A DNA stretch of 64,000 bases from Akebia trifoliata. Its lineage: Eukaryota > Streptophyta > Magnoliopsida > Ranunculales > Lardizabalaceae. Positions 35,385 to 46,562 of this stretch are shown piece after piece. The notes below the pieces were generated by a model. That model did not search any database. It saw only the letters and a list, made by a program, of their open reading frames with translations, and was not told where the DNA came from. Location: NCBI GenBank assembly GCA_017979445.1, contig CM030717.1, positions 23,113,288 to 23,177,287 of the forward strand, written 5' to 3'. The position numbers were made by a program, and so were the translations under genes. Within the stretch, counting starts at the first letter, position 1. The number at the start of each line of letters is the position of its first letter.

Positions 35385-35900
35385 GCAAGTCGACTCACTG
35401 ATTTTGGGGGCATTGAAAATTTGATTTTTTTTATATTAGGCATGTGGGTTAACTCAACGATTTAGTACACGTGGCGATTTAAAAAAATCAAGATTCTTTT
35501 GATTAACAAATTGTGAGTTGACTCACTGATTTTGGGACATCGGAAGTTTGAATTGATTTTTTTTCATAAATTGGGCATGTGAGTTAACTCACCGATTTAA
35601 TACACGTGGCGATTTAAAAAAAAAAACCTTTTAATTAACAAATTACGAGTCGACTCACTGATTTTAGGGATATTGGAAGTTTGAATTGATTTTTTTTTAA
35701 ATTAGGCATGTGGGTTAACTCACCGATTTAATACACGTGGCATTTCAAAAATTGAATTTCTTTGATTAAAAAAAAAATATATGAGTCAACTTACTGATTT
35801 TAATGCATGTGACGATTCAAAAAATCGAATTTCTTTGATAAAATGTCATTAATGAGCTAATTCACTAATGTTGTATACGTGGCATTGAAAATCGATTTCA
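35385..35900. repeat. Four ~130-bp tandem units in the giant LTR
   Basis: The unit CGACTCACTGATTTT...GTTAACTCACCGATTTAATACACGTGGCGATTT recurs with starts near 35391, 35520, 35651 and 35783. The last unit is diverged. Confidence 0.75.
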
Positions 35901-36344
35901 TATTATTCAAAATGTGATCGAATTGATCCATTAATTTTTGGCGTCACGTAAACCTTATTAAATCGTGGGATTCATTTATGCGAAATTCGAGAATCTATGT
36001 AATTATCTTAACCGTAAGATTCGTTTGGCAAATCTGACATAAATTGACAACGATGATTGGACCATAGTCTTATCCTGTTGACCATAGGTTAGTTTTGGAT
36101 CGTAGTAGAGATCAATCATCTCGATCAGGCGGGTTCGGTGCCTAATACCTTCCGAAACCCATAACCTGACCCCTTACCCATCTCTCTGATCTGTGGATCG
36201 ACCCCTATCCATTTGAAGTTAATTTGTTCCTAGACCTAAATTAGGTGGCGACTCCCAATTCTTTCAAAATTCCTGAGAAACGTAACCGGACTCCTAATCT
36301 GTTATTTAGCGGACATCCGGGGGGGTTGAGGCGATTTCAAAGTG

Positions 36345-36951
36345 ATGAAGTTTTAAAAAAAAAATTCAATCAAAATTATTTATTATTTTAAAAGAAAGTA
36401 TAATAATTGTTACAATTTAATTTATAATTAATTTTTTAAAGAAAAATCAGGTCAATATCTTTAATTTCCTTATTTTTAGCAACATTAATATTTAAAAATA
36501 TTTATTAATATAATAATTCTTAAAATTTAATTTTTAATTAATTTTTAAAGGAAATCACGTCTATATCTTCATTTTTCTTTTTTTTAGTAATATTAATATT
36601 TAAATTTTTTTGTTAATATAATAATTATCAATATTTAATATAAATTTTAAAGAAAAAGCACATCCATATTCTTATTTTTAACAATATTATTATTTAAAAA
36701 TATTTGTTACTATTTAATTTTTAAAATTTTCATTTTTAGTTATTTTTTTTAAATAAAAAACATAAAAGGGTGTTAATTATTACAATTTAAATAATTATTT
36801 ATTATTTCAAAAGAAAATGTAATAATTGTTATAATTTAATTTATAATTGAAAATAGAAATCGTTATAGAGGATTCCAACTGTTGGATTCTGGTAGATCGG
36901 ATGGCTATAAGCTTTCTCTATAGTTGTAAAGTATAAATCACATGCTTTACA
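36345..36951. other. Right flank of the giant solo LTR
   Basis: About 600 bp of AT-rich sequence with repeated TATTTAAAA/ATAATAATT words (AATATTAATATTTAAA at ~36485 and ~36590). There is no coding potential. It probably belonged to the same host repeat as 32332-32653. Confidence 0.4.
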
Positions 36952-37569
36952 TAAAATTTAGAGAAATTTATTAAAATGGTATAGTTTTCATAATTATTTA
37001 TCGAAACGGTAAACTGTAGCAATTAATTCTGAAAACGATAATTTACCGTTTCTAGAACTAATATTTTTTTTATCAAAATGGTAAAAACAGTAAAATGTAA
37101 ATTTTTACATATATATAAATCTACATTTGTTTAGCTAGTAGTTCAAATTCATTATTTTTTTATTTTAGGGTTATTTTTATAAACATTGTGATTGATTAAT
37201 AGTTCAACTAAATTTCATTTTGTTTAGGGTTAATTTTTTTTTTACATATTTAAAACTTTTTTTATTGATTAATAGCTCAATTAAATTCTTTATTATATTT
37301 TATTTTTATTTTTATACTTTAACTTACATTTTTTTACTTCTTGATGACTTAACTAAATTCCTTCACGTTGGTTTAGGTATATTTTTTTTAATTTTTTACA
37401 TATTTAAACCCACAAAATCATGGGATTTTGGGCTACATTGTAGTTGATTAATAATTCAACTAAATTCTATTTTAGTTTAGGGTTAATTATGTTTTTAACA
37501 TATTTAATTTAATTTTATTGATTAATAGCTCAATTAAATTCTTTTGTTCTTGTTGTTTAAGGATTTTTT

Positions 37570-38160
37570 TACAGAGATGGCTGTAAGGATGGTCGAGAGT
37601 ATGACTGTGAGGATGGCCTACAGGATGCTTGTGATGATGACAAATAGTATGGCTAATAAGATGGCTGATAGGATGGCCTACAGGATGACTGTGATGATGA
37701 TAGATAGTATGACTAATAGGATAGCCTACAGGATGGCTGTAAGGATAGTCGAGAGGATGGTTGTGATGATGGTAGATAGTATGGTTGATAGGATAGTCGA
37801 GAGGATGGCCTATAGGATGGCTGTGAGTATGGCTGATAGGATGACCTAGAGGATGACTGATAAGATGACCTACATGATGGCTGTGAGGATGGTCGATATA
37901 ATGGTTAATAAGATAGCTGTAAGAATGGCAGAGAGTACGATTGTGAGGATGGTTGATAGGATGACCGACAGGATGGCTAATAAGGTGACTATGTGGATGG
38001 TGGCTAGGATGGCTTTCTAGATGATGATAATATGATGGCCTAAAAAATGCTTGTATGGATGGTTTTCTAGGATGGTGGCTGTGAGGATGGCTTTCTAGGA
38101 TGACTGTTAGGATGGCTAATAGGATAGCTATGAAGATGACAGAGAGGATGGTTGTGCTAA
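37570..38160. repeat. 12-bp GGATGGCTG-type minisatellite
   Basis: About 590 bp built from variants of a 12-bp unit GGATGGCYNNNA, often grouped in larger blocks (AGGATGGCCTACAGGATG.C). Because the unit is a multiple of three and stop-poor, both strands stay open. The - strand gives a 226-codon His/Pro/Ser-rich frame with a hydrophobic start (37487-38167); the + strand gives a Met/Ala/Arg/Val repeat (37544-37849). These open frames are best explained by the repeat. Confidence 0.85.
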
Positions 38161-38515
38161 AATACATTCTAATCTAATGTTGGAAGAAGCTTTTTGACAT
38201 TGGATGGTTGTGCTAAAATACATTCTGATCAAATGTCAGAAGAAGTCTTTTGACATTGAATAAAATACTTCTAATCTAATATCAAAAAAAGCTCCTTCTG
38301 ACATTGAATAAAATATTTCTGATCTAATGTCAAAAGCTTCTTTTTGACATTGAATAAAACACATTTTGATCTAATGTTAGAAGAACCCTTTGATATTGAA
38401 TAAAATATTTCTGATCTAATGTCAAAAGTCTCATTCTAACATTGAATAAAATACATTTTGATCTAATGTCAAAATGATCCTTTTGACATTGAATAAAATA
38501 CATGATTTGATAACA
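38155..38515. repeat. Array of AATGTCA...TGACATT hairpin units
   Basis: Six or so units of about 45-60 bp, each reading (TCTAATGTCA.AAG...CTTTTGACATTGAATAAAATA). Within each unit AATGTCA pairs with TGACATT, and some units extend the stem to about 10 bp (AATGTCAAAAG..TTTTTGACATT). Confidence 0.8.
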
Positions 38516-38761
38516 AAAAATGTTGTAAAATATAAATTGTTAAAACTCACTCATCTTTTTTTATTTTTTATTTTTATTTTTACAAGTGAATTAATTCATC
38601 TTCTTCAAACTAGCCAACCAACCATTCTTTAATCTGTTTGTGTAAGAACTAGGAAGCACATATATAATTTACTCATTTACTTCAAATATAATTTACTCAT
38701 TTACTTCAACAGTAAAGACGATCTTGAGAAAAATTTTGGCAGGATATTCTTTATTGGATTC

Positions 38762-38962
38762 TTGAAGAAGATAACAATACAAATCGATAAACTTCAGTTC
38801 CATGCCATCACAAAGCAAAATGCACATGTTGAGATGGTTGATAAGGAATGGGTTGATATCGTGCCATCCTTGCCAAATTCATATGAGCTTCATTACTCGA
38901 TTTACAGCTCATTGAATGTTTGCTCTTCTGATAAGATGTGTGTAATAGAGGTTACTAATTAA
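38762..38962 (+). other. Short open stretch, unrecognised
   Basis: 66 codons (MKKITIQIDKLQ start) inside the Mutator-like element, in the sense opposite to the putative transposase. I recognise no domain and cannot say that it is a gene. Confidence 0.15.
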
Positions 38963-39917
38963 TTACTTGAACGTTACATGAGTTGTATAAGTTATAGCAT
39001 ATAATGTCCTTTTTATAGAAGCAATTTCTATGTAACTCTGTAAATCAATTTATCTATCATCATCTATGTTGTCACTAATATTCGGGTCGGCAACATTCTG
39101 GGATTAAATATCCCGAAGAGAACTAAAAAATTGATCGAAATATTTGGTCGGAACTACTATATAAACTATTTTCCGAGACTTTCTTTACAGATGAATTACA
39201 TGATTCAAAGAATTTTTTTTTTTTTCTACAAGAACAAACATCCTCATCCATATTAACATCCCTACCATCAAATAGACGATTCATTGTAGAAGGAAAATTG
39301 TACTTGAACATAGAAATGTCAAATTTATAAACCTTTCTAAAATAATTAATTGAAGAAAGTAATACGAGTAGACATACATAGGGGTTGAACATCTTGAAAT
39401 ATCGACGTGTAGGTCTGGATTGAGGGGAACTGAATCTAGAACATTTCGATGTGTAGGTGAATAAATTGAACTCCCAACTTTACTGTAGACATGACAACGC
39501 AAATCAAAAAATCAAGAAAAAAATATATATAATTTTTTTAGGTTTGAATCACCCTAACGTATGCCTAGTTTCATATACAAACCTAATAATTAATCTAGAA
39601 CTTGTTCAATATCATTGCATCCCTTGGTTGGATTTGTTGAAATGAGATCGTCTTGACCATTCTTTTCTAAATCAGATTGAAAGAATAATTAAAGATGAAT
39701 CGTATCGATATAACTTAGACTATAATCAGTTCTTACTTTAAAATAAAATTAAAGAAAGAACAAACCTAGCTGCACATCTTTCTATTTTCAACAACTTCAA
39801 AGGGACCATACTCGGCTCTAACAATTTTTCCCTTCTACATATGTAAAATCGTAAATCATTCGTATCAATCACAAATGACACACAACAAATATATATTTTA
39901 CTATGATAGATACAAGT

Positions 39918-40330
39918 TCATGATGTCCCATACCTATTTTCAAACATATTCTGTGCATGCATGTGATTGGTATCATTTCCTATTTCAACAAAGTGTCGAG
40001 ATTTCGTGATGAAAACGTATATGGTTTGAGAATTTTCCGGTACTCCAAAGAACATTTCTTTAACATCTGCATCGTTTTCTATGTCTATCTCAACGAATGA
40101 AAGGCTAATTCTATACAAATAGTTTAACTTCAAAATAATCTTATCTTGACTATATGCGGTGACTTTATACATCATGTCAGTTAATATTTTAAATGAAATA
40201 TAACGTCTAACATACTTATTCTTGTATTTACCACGGTATTTAAACCTGCCAATGGGTCTACAATCTCTCCATCGTGAAAGGATATCAACGAAATCTTCAT
40301 TTTATCCATTTGTGAGATTATTTGTGATCA
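39918..40330 (-). pseudogene. Possible MULE transposase N-terminal region
   Basis: On the - strand, from a possible ATG near 40300 (MDKMKISLISFHDGEIV) and after a frame change near 40205, the sequence reads KYVRRYISFKILTDMMYKV, then LKLNYLYRISLSFVEIDIENDADVKEMFFGV. The pattern of a short beta-strand start, a '(Y/F)VGG'-like region and an 'I.ND.DV..MF' motif resembles the N-terminal part of plant MULE transposases. No DDE core or SWIM finger is visible downstream (39120-39900). The call rests mainly on the element's ends. Confidence 0.35.
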
Positions 40331-40814
40331 AATGGGAAATCTATAAAATACATGGAAAAAATGGTACATATTCTATCGAACCTTTAAGACACAATACACC
40401 AAACACATTAAATACAACACGATAATCACGCTCTAAGACTCTAATAATTGTTGTTCTAACTCATGAGAAAAAAATCGTAAAATATATCATAAAAAATTCT
40501 ACTAAATTTCAACAATTGAATTTTAATAAAACTAAATAATGAAAAAAAATATCATTGTATTTCTTTTAACATTAAAAATTTAATACAACTTTAAAGAACT
40601 AAGAAATCCTTCCATGGTTGAAGTTATCCAAACATGAAACCCTAACAAATCCAAATCAATCCAGAAAATTAGTCATTCAATCTTATAATGATGAAATTTA
40701 CATTGATCCTAAACATTTCAAAAATCAAAATCCTAATTGTACCTAATCGAATTCACAATATAGGGTTCGAATACCCCAAAACACATTCACAAATAATTTT
40801 GATCCAAATTTCTC

Positions 40815-40965
40815 ACGATCTCCACAACGGAGAGAGATAGAGAGAGACTTTCATCAAAACTATTCTCACGATCTCCACAATGGAGAGAGACAGAGAGAGA
40901 GAGAGAGGAAACTTGCAAAGTTTTCATGATCTCCACAACAGAGAGAAAGAGAAAGAGAGAGAGGT
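40815..40965. repeat. Three ~55-60-bp units with GA-rich runs
   Basis: TCTCACGATCTCCACAA.GGAGAGAGA.AGAGAGAG repeats three times (about 40811, 40864 and 40926) inside the right part of the Mutator-like element. It probably arose by slippage in a leader-like region. Confidence 0.7.
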
Positions 40966-41309
40966 TGCATACTTCAATTCGACTCCTTCAACCTCTACGA
41001 AAATGTTATTCGATGGAAAACCCAATACAAATGACACCAAAACAAAAATATAAAAGAGGAGAAGACTTATTCGTAATTTCAGTCAGAAATAAAAAAGGGT
41101 ATTTTCGGAATAATTGTTTTTTTACTATTTTAACCGATTTGGTAAAAAAAATTATTTTCAAAAACGGTAAATTATCTTTTTCAGAATTAATTACTACAGT
41201 TTACCATTTTGGTAAATAGTCGAAATGTGGTCCATGTTTTGGTAAATTAGCCTAAAATTTATCTTATTTACAAATAAGTCTATCGAAAATGACCTCACTC
41301 CCCGAATAG

Positions 41310-41640
41310 AATTTTACTTCCAAAATAAACAAAAGGGACTCTCTTTCTCTCTCGTACTCTTCTCTATCTTCTTCTTTTTCCACCGAACCAGCACTCCTCC
41401 ATTACCAAAACAGCAAGCCTCCATTGAAGAATCATCCAAGAATCAAAACATCCACGAAACTCTCTCTCTCTATCTCTCTCTCTCTCTCTCTCTCTTCAAA
41501 TCGAACAAATCCCAACTCTTCTTCACCCTCTCTCTTCACGAACTCATACTCTTTTCTCCGATTTCAGTCTCAAAGGATGAGTTCTTCGACGAATATCTCC
41601 CTCTCAACTGATTCTCTCTCTCATTTTTAGGTCCTAATCC
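41310..41640 (+). other. CT-rich leader-like sequence
   Basis: A CT microsatellite (41461-41495) lies within sequence that resembles the 5' leader of a plant gene. A 68-codon Ser/Leu-rich frame (41424-41630) is mostly the product of the CT repeat. No downstream host gene is recognisable, and the LINE fragment follows. Confidence 0.3.
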
Positions 41641-41756
41641 TTTCGCCTCCGGGGAATAATGTTAAGTATTTTCTTTAGACTATAGTGATTATCGTAATGA
41701 GTGGACTGCTTTTGAGCTTTTAATTTGCGAGGGGCAAAGTGAACTTTTAATTAAAG

Positions 41757-42419
41757 ATGACATGTTTGAAGCTTTTGGGACAGAGAAGAATCACTGTTAG
41801 TCCTGATTTGTTTGGCGTGGATATTTCTCCATTAAACCTTGTATGGAGCTTTTGGGAGAGTTTATTGCTCCTGGCCAACCAAAGCCAGACATGGGCAGGT
41901 GGACACTCAACACTGATGGCTCATTCTCGGACACTCGAGGTGGTCTTGGAGCTATCATTCGAGATCATGAAGGAATGGTAATTGCTACTATTGCACGCCG
42001 GAACCCAGTCTCAATCATTTATCACAAAATACAAGCTATCCTTGAAGGGCTCAAGTTATGTATTGCAAAAGGTTGCCTCAACATTCGGGTTCAAGCAGAC
42101 TCATTAATGGCTGTCAATATTCTTAACGACCGATGGAGTACTCCATGGAGTGTTATACATTTAGTCCTTTCCATTAGAAGGCTCCTTCCTAGTTTCCACA
42201 GGTATACCTTCAACCATGTTTTCAGGGAAGCTAACCAAGCGATGGATTATCTTGCATCCTCCCAAGACTCTATGGAATGTTCTGAAATGGATAGTGGAGT
42301 TCTCCCTTGTAACCTCGGTTTTATCATTGATAAGGATCGTAGGGGCTTTTCTTTCTTAAGGTTGTGGTTAGTCTGGGTCTGCCTTAACCCGGTTGACCTT
42401 TAAAAAAAAAAAAAAAAGT
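41757..42419 (+). mobile_element. LINE 3' fragment: RNase H domain with poly(A) tail
   Basis: The open frame 41843-42403 contains a plant LINE-type RNase H (RVT_3 family). It reads RWTLNTDGSFSDTRGGLGAIIRDH, then KIQAILEGLKLC, VQADSLMAVNIL and VFREANQAMDYLAS. Three active-site Asp positions are present (TDGS, QADS, MDYLA). The usual Glu of the A-E-L-x-A-L motif is Lys here (HKIQAI), so it is probably inactive. The stop (42401-42403) is followed at once by 16 A residues, which fits the 3' end of a 5'-truncated LINE insertion. Confidence 0.65.
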
Positions 42420-44900
42420 ACTTGTTATTTTGAACTTGTGTTTTATTTTAACCTTTACAGGTTTCAGTATGACTCAGTTGTAAAAAGGAAAAAGGGGTTT
42501 GGGGTTACTCTTGACGTACTCTGTTAATTGTTCTTGTTGAATCCATTTATTATTTGATACTTGGAATTTGTTAAGAGGAAAGATTTAAATGGAAAGTAAA
42601 GTAAAAACGGGATGGAGTCCAATTCAAAGTGAGTCACCATTTAAAATTAGCCAATTCATTTGATACTTTGGAATGAGAGGAAACTTATTTGACTCACAAA
42701 GGAGTCACAAGTTAATCCAACAACTTATATCAGAACATATATATATATTTTGAAATCTGAATCAATTATTATGCTTATAGATATTGAATTGGTTTGAGAG
42801 AGCTTATAAGAATCACTTTCCCTTCAGATTTAGAAATGGCTCATATACCATACACGCGGGCAAACAGAGTAGGATTAGAAATGACTTTTAGATATAAACT
42901 AACGAAAATGAATTACAAAAGAAAATTTGTTTAATTTGAGAGGTTACCTCTCCCTGAAAGCCTTAGTGTACATCGGCTAACTGCAGCCTAAATTTATTTA
43001 TCTTCTTGTTATTCTATTACTCCTAATTATGCAAATGATATTTGGACATTGCTAATGATGGGCCACTTTTTCTTACATTAAGAGAAAATGTGGGTTAAAC
43101 GAGAGCACTAACGAAATTTTTTTCCCACATTAATTTTTGTGGGAAGTTATTTCTATTTTCTCACATCACAACATATGAGGTTAGAGGAAGAAGGGAAATT
43201 ATTTTCTTTTCCTATTTGCTTGCAACTTTAAGACTCGTTATTGCCACCAATATAGGGTACTTGCCAATTTCACTCATGCTAAAGAAGCAAGCTATTGATG
43301 AATGTAAGACTAGTTAAATGTTGAAACTTGAAACTAAACCAGCAAAAATTTAACTTTGAACTGGACTTGGTGTTTGATATTGGAAATTCAACATTGCCAA
43401 ACAGACTTGGAATTAACTTCTTGAATGAAATGCAACCATCATTTTATCACATTGCACTATGTGTTTGTTAGCAATGTTTCAAAAAAAGGCAAAATTTATG
43501 ACTAAATTTGGCCATATCATTGATGGTTTAAAATTTCGAAGTATAATGATAAAGTAGTGGAATTTAGGGGCAAAGTGAACTTTTCAACCATGTCTTCATA
43601 TATAGAAAAAATATAATTTATCCCTAACCCATAATGTAAACTAGTCAAAAAAAAAAAAAAATTCTCCTCCAACAACTTCTTGGGCAGCATCTCAGCTGGA
43701 ACGGTTCTCGCTCATGCAAGGTACCCCCACATCTCAATCCATGTGCTTGCAACTTGAATTTCAACCTTTTTATACAAAGAACCTAAACCAAACAAGAATT
43801 GATATTAGTACCGACAACATGATCCAAAACAAGCAAGAACAAACTCTTCAATGAATTAGATATGCCTCCAACATATCAATCACTTAAAATAGGTATCAGA
43901 AGTCCTATCCCTCAATGTTAGGAGACAATGTTCTAACACTACAAACAACGTGATTTCATTTAAGTCTCCCTTGACCTCGGGGATCAAGAAATGACATGTA
44001 ATTTGAAACACACTAGCCTGAATATATTCAAATTATTTTCAAATCTTTTGTCCTGGCTGAAAGTTAGTTGCGGACCACTAAAATTTGCCTTGACCTACAG
44101 ACCAAAACTTATTTTTCTATAAAAAAATTTCTTCCTAACATCAATTTTCAACTAGTTTTATTGGGCTTTAGCTCTTTACAAGTTGGAAACTAACTTTGGG
44201 GAGTCTAGGTCATTAGGTATCTTGTAAAGCTTAAAAAGGAATGAGAAAAGAAGAAAATCCCCCCTTACCAAAGGTGGGATACCTATTCTATTACATGGAT
44301 CATCGAAACAAGACCTTACAACTTGACCTTCGTGGGTCAACTTGGACTTATAATGCTTTAAGGAGTTAGCACACAATTCGTTGGGATTTTTTTCCAAAAC
44401 AAATGTCCTAAACCTCTAATCAAAGGCTATGCATGATTGGCGATAGGTATTGTGGGGTCAGATTTAGGTGGACGATGCTGATGGACTCTACCTCATGGAT
44501 CCGAAGTCGCCCCTTCCCCTTCATCGCTAGTATCGGTGTGTTATTTGTCAAAAACTCTTCGACGCTTAAGTTATTGAAGCAGAGGAATAATCTAATATTC
44601 TGATTAGACTTCCAATTTCCCAAAAAGATCCCCAACTCTGTGAAAAATCGTGCTACTTATAGATCCTACCTTTGAATCAGGGTTTCCCTTTCTTTCGGGA
44701 GGTGATCCCGAAAAATCCCCTGATTCTTCGGATCCTAAACGGAATGTAGATCTTCTGGATTGGATATGTTAAACTGGGGAGATCTCTAGGCTTGACGTAC
44801 GCTTATTAGGATTACGAATACTTTTTGACATGGTCTGTCCTATTTAGCAAACCAGGTCTTTATTCAGTGTTATGCTTCCCTTCTAGTTAAACCAGGTGCT
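42419..44900. other. No recognisable genes
   Basis: About 2.5 kb of AT-rich sequence. Open stretches (such as 44176-44397 and 44420-44635 on the - strand) are short and match no family I know. A small inverted repeat with AATGTGGG and CCCACATT arms lies near 43088-43132. Confidence 0.5.
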
Positions 44901-46560
44901 CTCTACCTTGTCCTGCCCTTCTGCTGGGTAGCACCATATATACTAATTTGCGCATGGTACTATTCAAACGACCTAAATACTTGTACGATCTAGATAATTG
45001 CGCGGTTATTTTCCTTTATAATTACCCCTTCTTGAGGAGAAGCGAAGTCTCGTCATCTTCTCGAGACACGCAACCCTTTCCTGATTGGCTGTCAAGATCC
45101 TCTATAAGTGCTTCTGCTCTTAATGAATCGACGCATTTAATGCAACGTCATTTCACATCTTTTTTGTCGACTAAGACGAATTGTCCTTCATTTGTATCCA
45201 TCCACGTGCCCCACTAACATCAGCACTACACCCCAAACTGTGATGATTAGGTTGGATTAGGTTGTCCTCCCATTCGTACGTACTCCTTTACGTTTTCTTA
45301 TAAATTGGAAACTTTGTGCTAATTTTCCCTCTTACAATGCCATTATTCTCTGTGATATTATATTTCTATGTTTACGACGTTTTCTTCCTCTTCCTCTTTC
45401 TGTTTCATTGCCATCCTTATCTCTCTCAAGTTGAGGTAATCTTCTTGTTATTTTCTTCTCTTTTCTACAAACTTGATTTCTCAATAGCTGCCAATATGAC
45501 CTAACTTTGGAGAGGATTTTATATCCTTGCATCTGTATCTATTCGGGTTTGCAAAGACCCCCAAGACCTTGACGAGTGTCGTCAGGGAGAAATTATGCTC
45601 TACGCCAACCAAATTAAGATTAGCCTTAGTTTTCCTCTCTCTCTCCCTTCATAAGGGAGGTGTTAAGTAAGATAAATCGGGCCCCAGGCCAAATATTTGG
45701 TAACTTTTATCGTCTAGTAGAGATAGTAGAGAAGATAGGTATAACCCCAATGACTTTTTCTCCAAGTACAATCTGAAAGTTATCTCCCAATGCCCTGGGT
45801 ATTACTGTTATCTTCCAAGAGTGTAGCAGTTGCATTAGCCCCGTCTCTCCCCAATGCTGACAAAGAGTTGTACAAGGACCCCTTGATTATCTTTGAGAAC
45901 TGGGAGTTTGCCCCTAGCGCTCCTTGTGAGGGATTTAGAGTCCCTCATACCTTCTAGGGTAAGACTGGTTTTTAGATACCTAGTTGTGTCTCATTCTTCA
46001 ATTTTGTCTACAACTAAATTTAACTTTGCTCTTGCTTTCTTTCTTTCTTTACAGATTCTTCTGCCTTTTTTGCAGTTGAGGCTAGGAAAGAGTAGCGCAA
46101 AACATATAACGATTGGAGGCTAGTGGCAGTGGACCTCTAAACCAGGACTGTTGTTAGGGTGGTCGAATGAGATCAAATATATCCTTCCCCTTCTATTTTG
46201 CCTCGACCACATGTACGTCGGGCCTTGTTTGATCAGGTCGAATAGATCTCGGGAATCCTTCCTTCTCCCTTTGTCTCTTTTTCTACCTTGCCTTCTCCTC
46301 CATCTACCTTAGGGTCTTCTGACACCATAAACATTGACTTCTCAGAGTTCCCTCTCTCTTTCACCCTTGCCGTAAGGGCTGCTCTTCTCTCTGACCATGG
46401 TAGAAAGTAGAAGAAGAAGAATCTAGCCCCTCGTGGCTCTACCCACACTAGATAAATAGGTCAGCTGATACTGATGCGTGAGGAACAAGATGACCCAACT
46501 TCTACCTCTACTTCTGTTTCTATTTTTTTGCTTCTACTATTGTTGTTGCAGCAGTTGCTA
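44900..46560 (+). mobile_element. Possible degraded LTR retroelement, 5' region
   Basis: This region has higher GC, a TATA-like CTTATAAATTGG at about 45297 followed by a CT-rich leader, and then coding-like but broken sequence (45640-46130). That sequence includes PSLPNADKELYKDPLIIF and ENWEFAPSAPCEGF, which loosely recall the 'putative plant transposon protein' gag-like segments of gypsy elements. I find no LTR ends, primer-binding site or pol. This is a weak call. Confidence 0.25.
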
Positions 46561-46562
46561 CT

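Larger units (their letters stand above)
32654..36339 (+). mobile_element. Giant solo LTR (3686 bp) with perfect 5-bp duplication
   Basis: It starts TGTAGACACCCC and ends GGCGATTTCA; AAGTG flanks both sides (32649-32653 and 36340-36344). Its U5 (36120-36339) shares the order GTTC(G)GTGCCTAATACCTTCC, CTGACCCC, GGTTC/GTTCCTAGACC, GGTGGCGACTCCC with the 1.7-kb LTRs here, although U3 is unrelated. LTRs of this size are known for Ogre/Tat elements. It holds two duplications (33040-33330 and 35385-35900), an AAATC/AAATT-rich stretch (33360-33900) and a CT-rich stretch (33990-34860). No gene is supported. Confidence 0.8.
36961..41252 (-). mobile_element. Mutator-like element with long TIRs and 9-bp duplication
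   Basis: The left end (GAGAAATTTATTAAAATGG...CGGTAAACTGTAG.AATTAATTCTGAAAA) is matched in inverse by the right end (...TTTTCAGAATTAATTACTACAGTTTACC...GGTAAATTAGCC) over about 140-150 bp. TAAAATTTA flanks both sides (36952-36960 and 41253-41261), the 9-bp duplication expected of Mutator-like elements. The 4.3-kb interior holds a minisatellite, a hairpin repeat array, a possible transposase N-terminus on the - strand (39918-40330) and short repeats. I see no intact DDE transposase core, so it is probably dead or non-autonomous. Confidence 0.65.

Noticed and set aside
37544..37849. Met/Ala/Arg/Val repeat frame on the + strand as a gene
   Set aside because: It is the other strand reading of the 12-bp minisatellite; the composition follows from the repeat unit.
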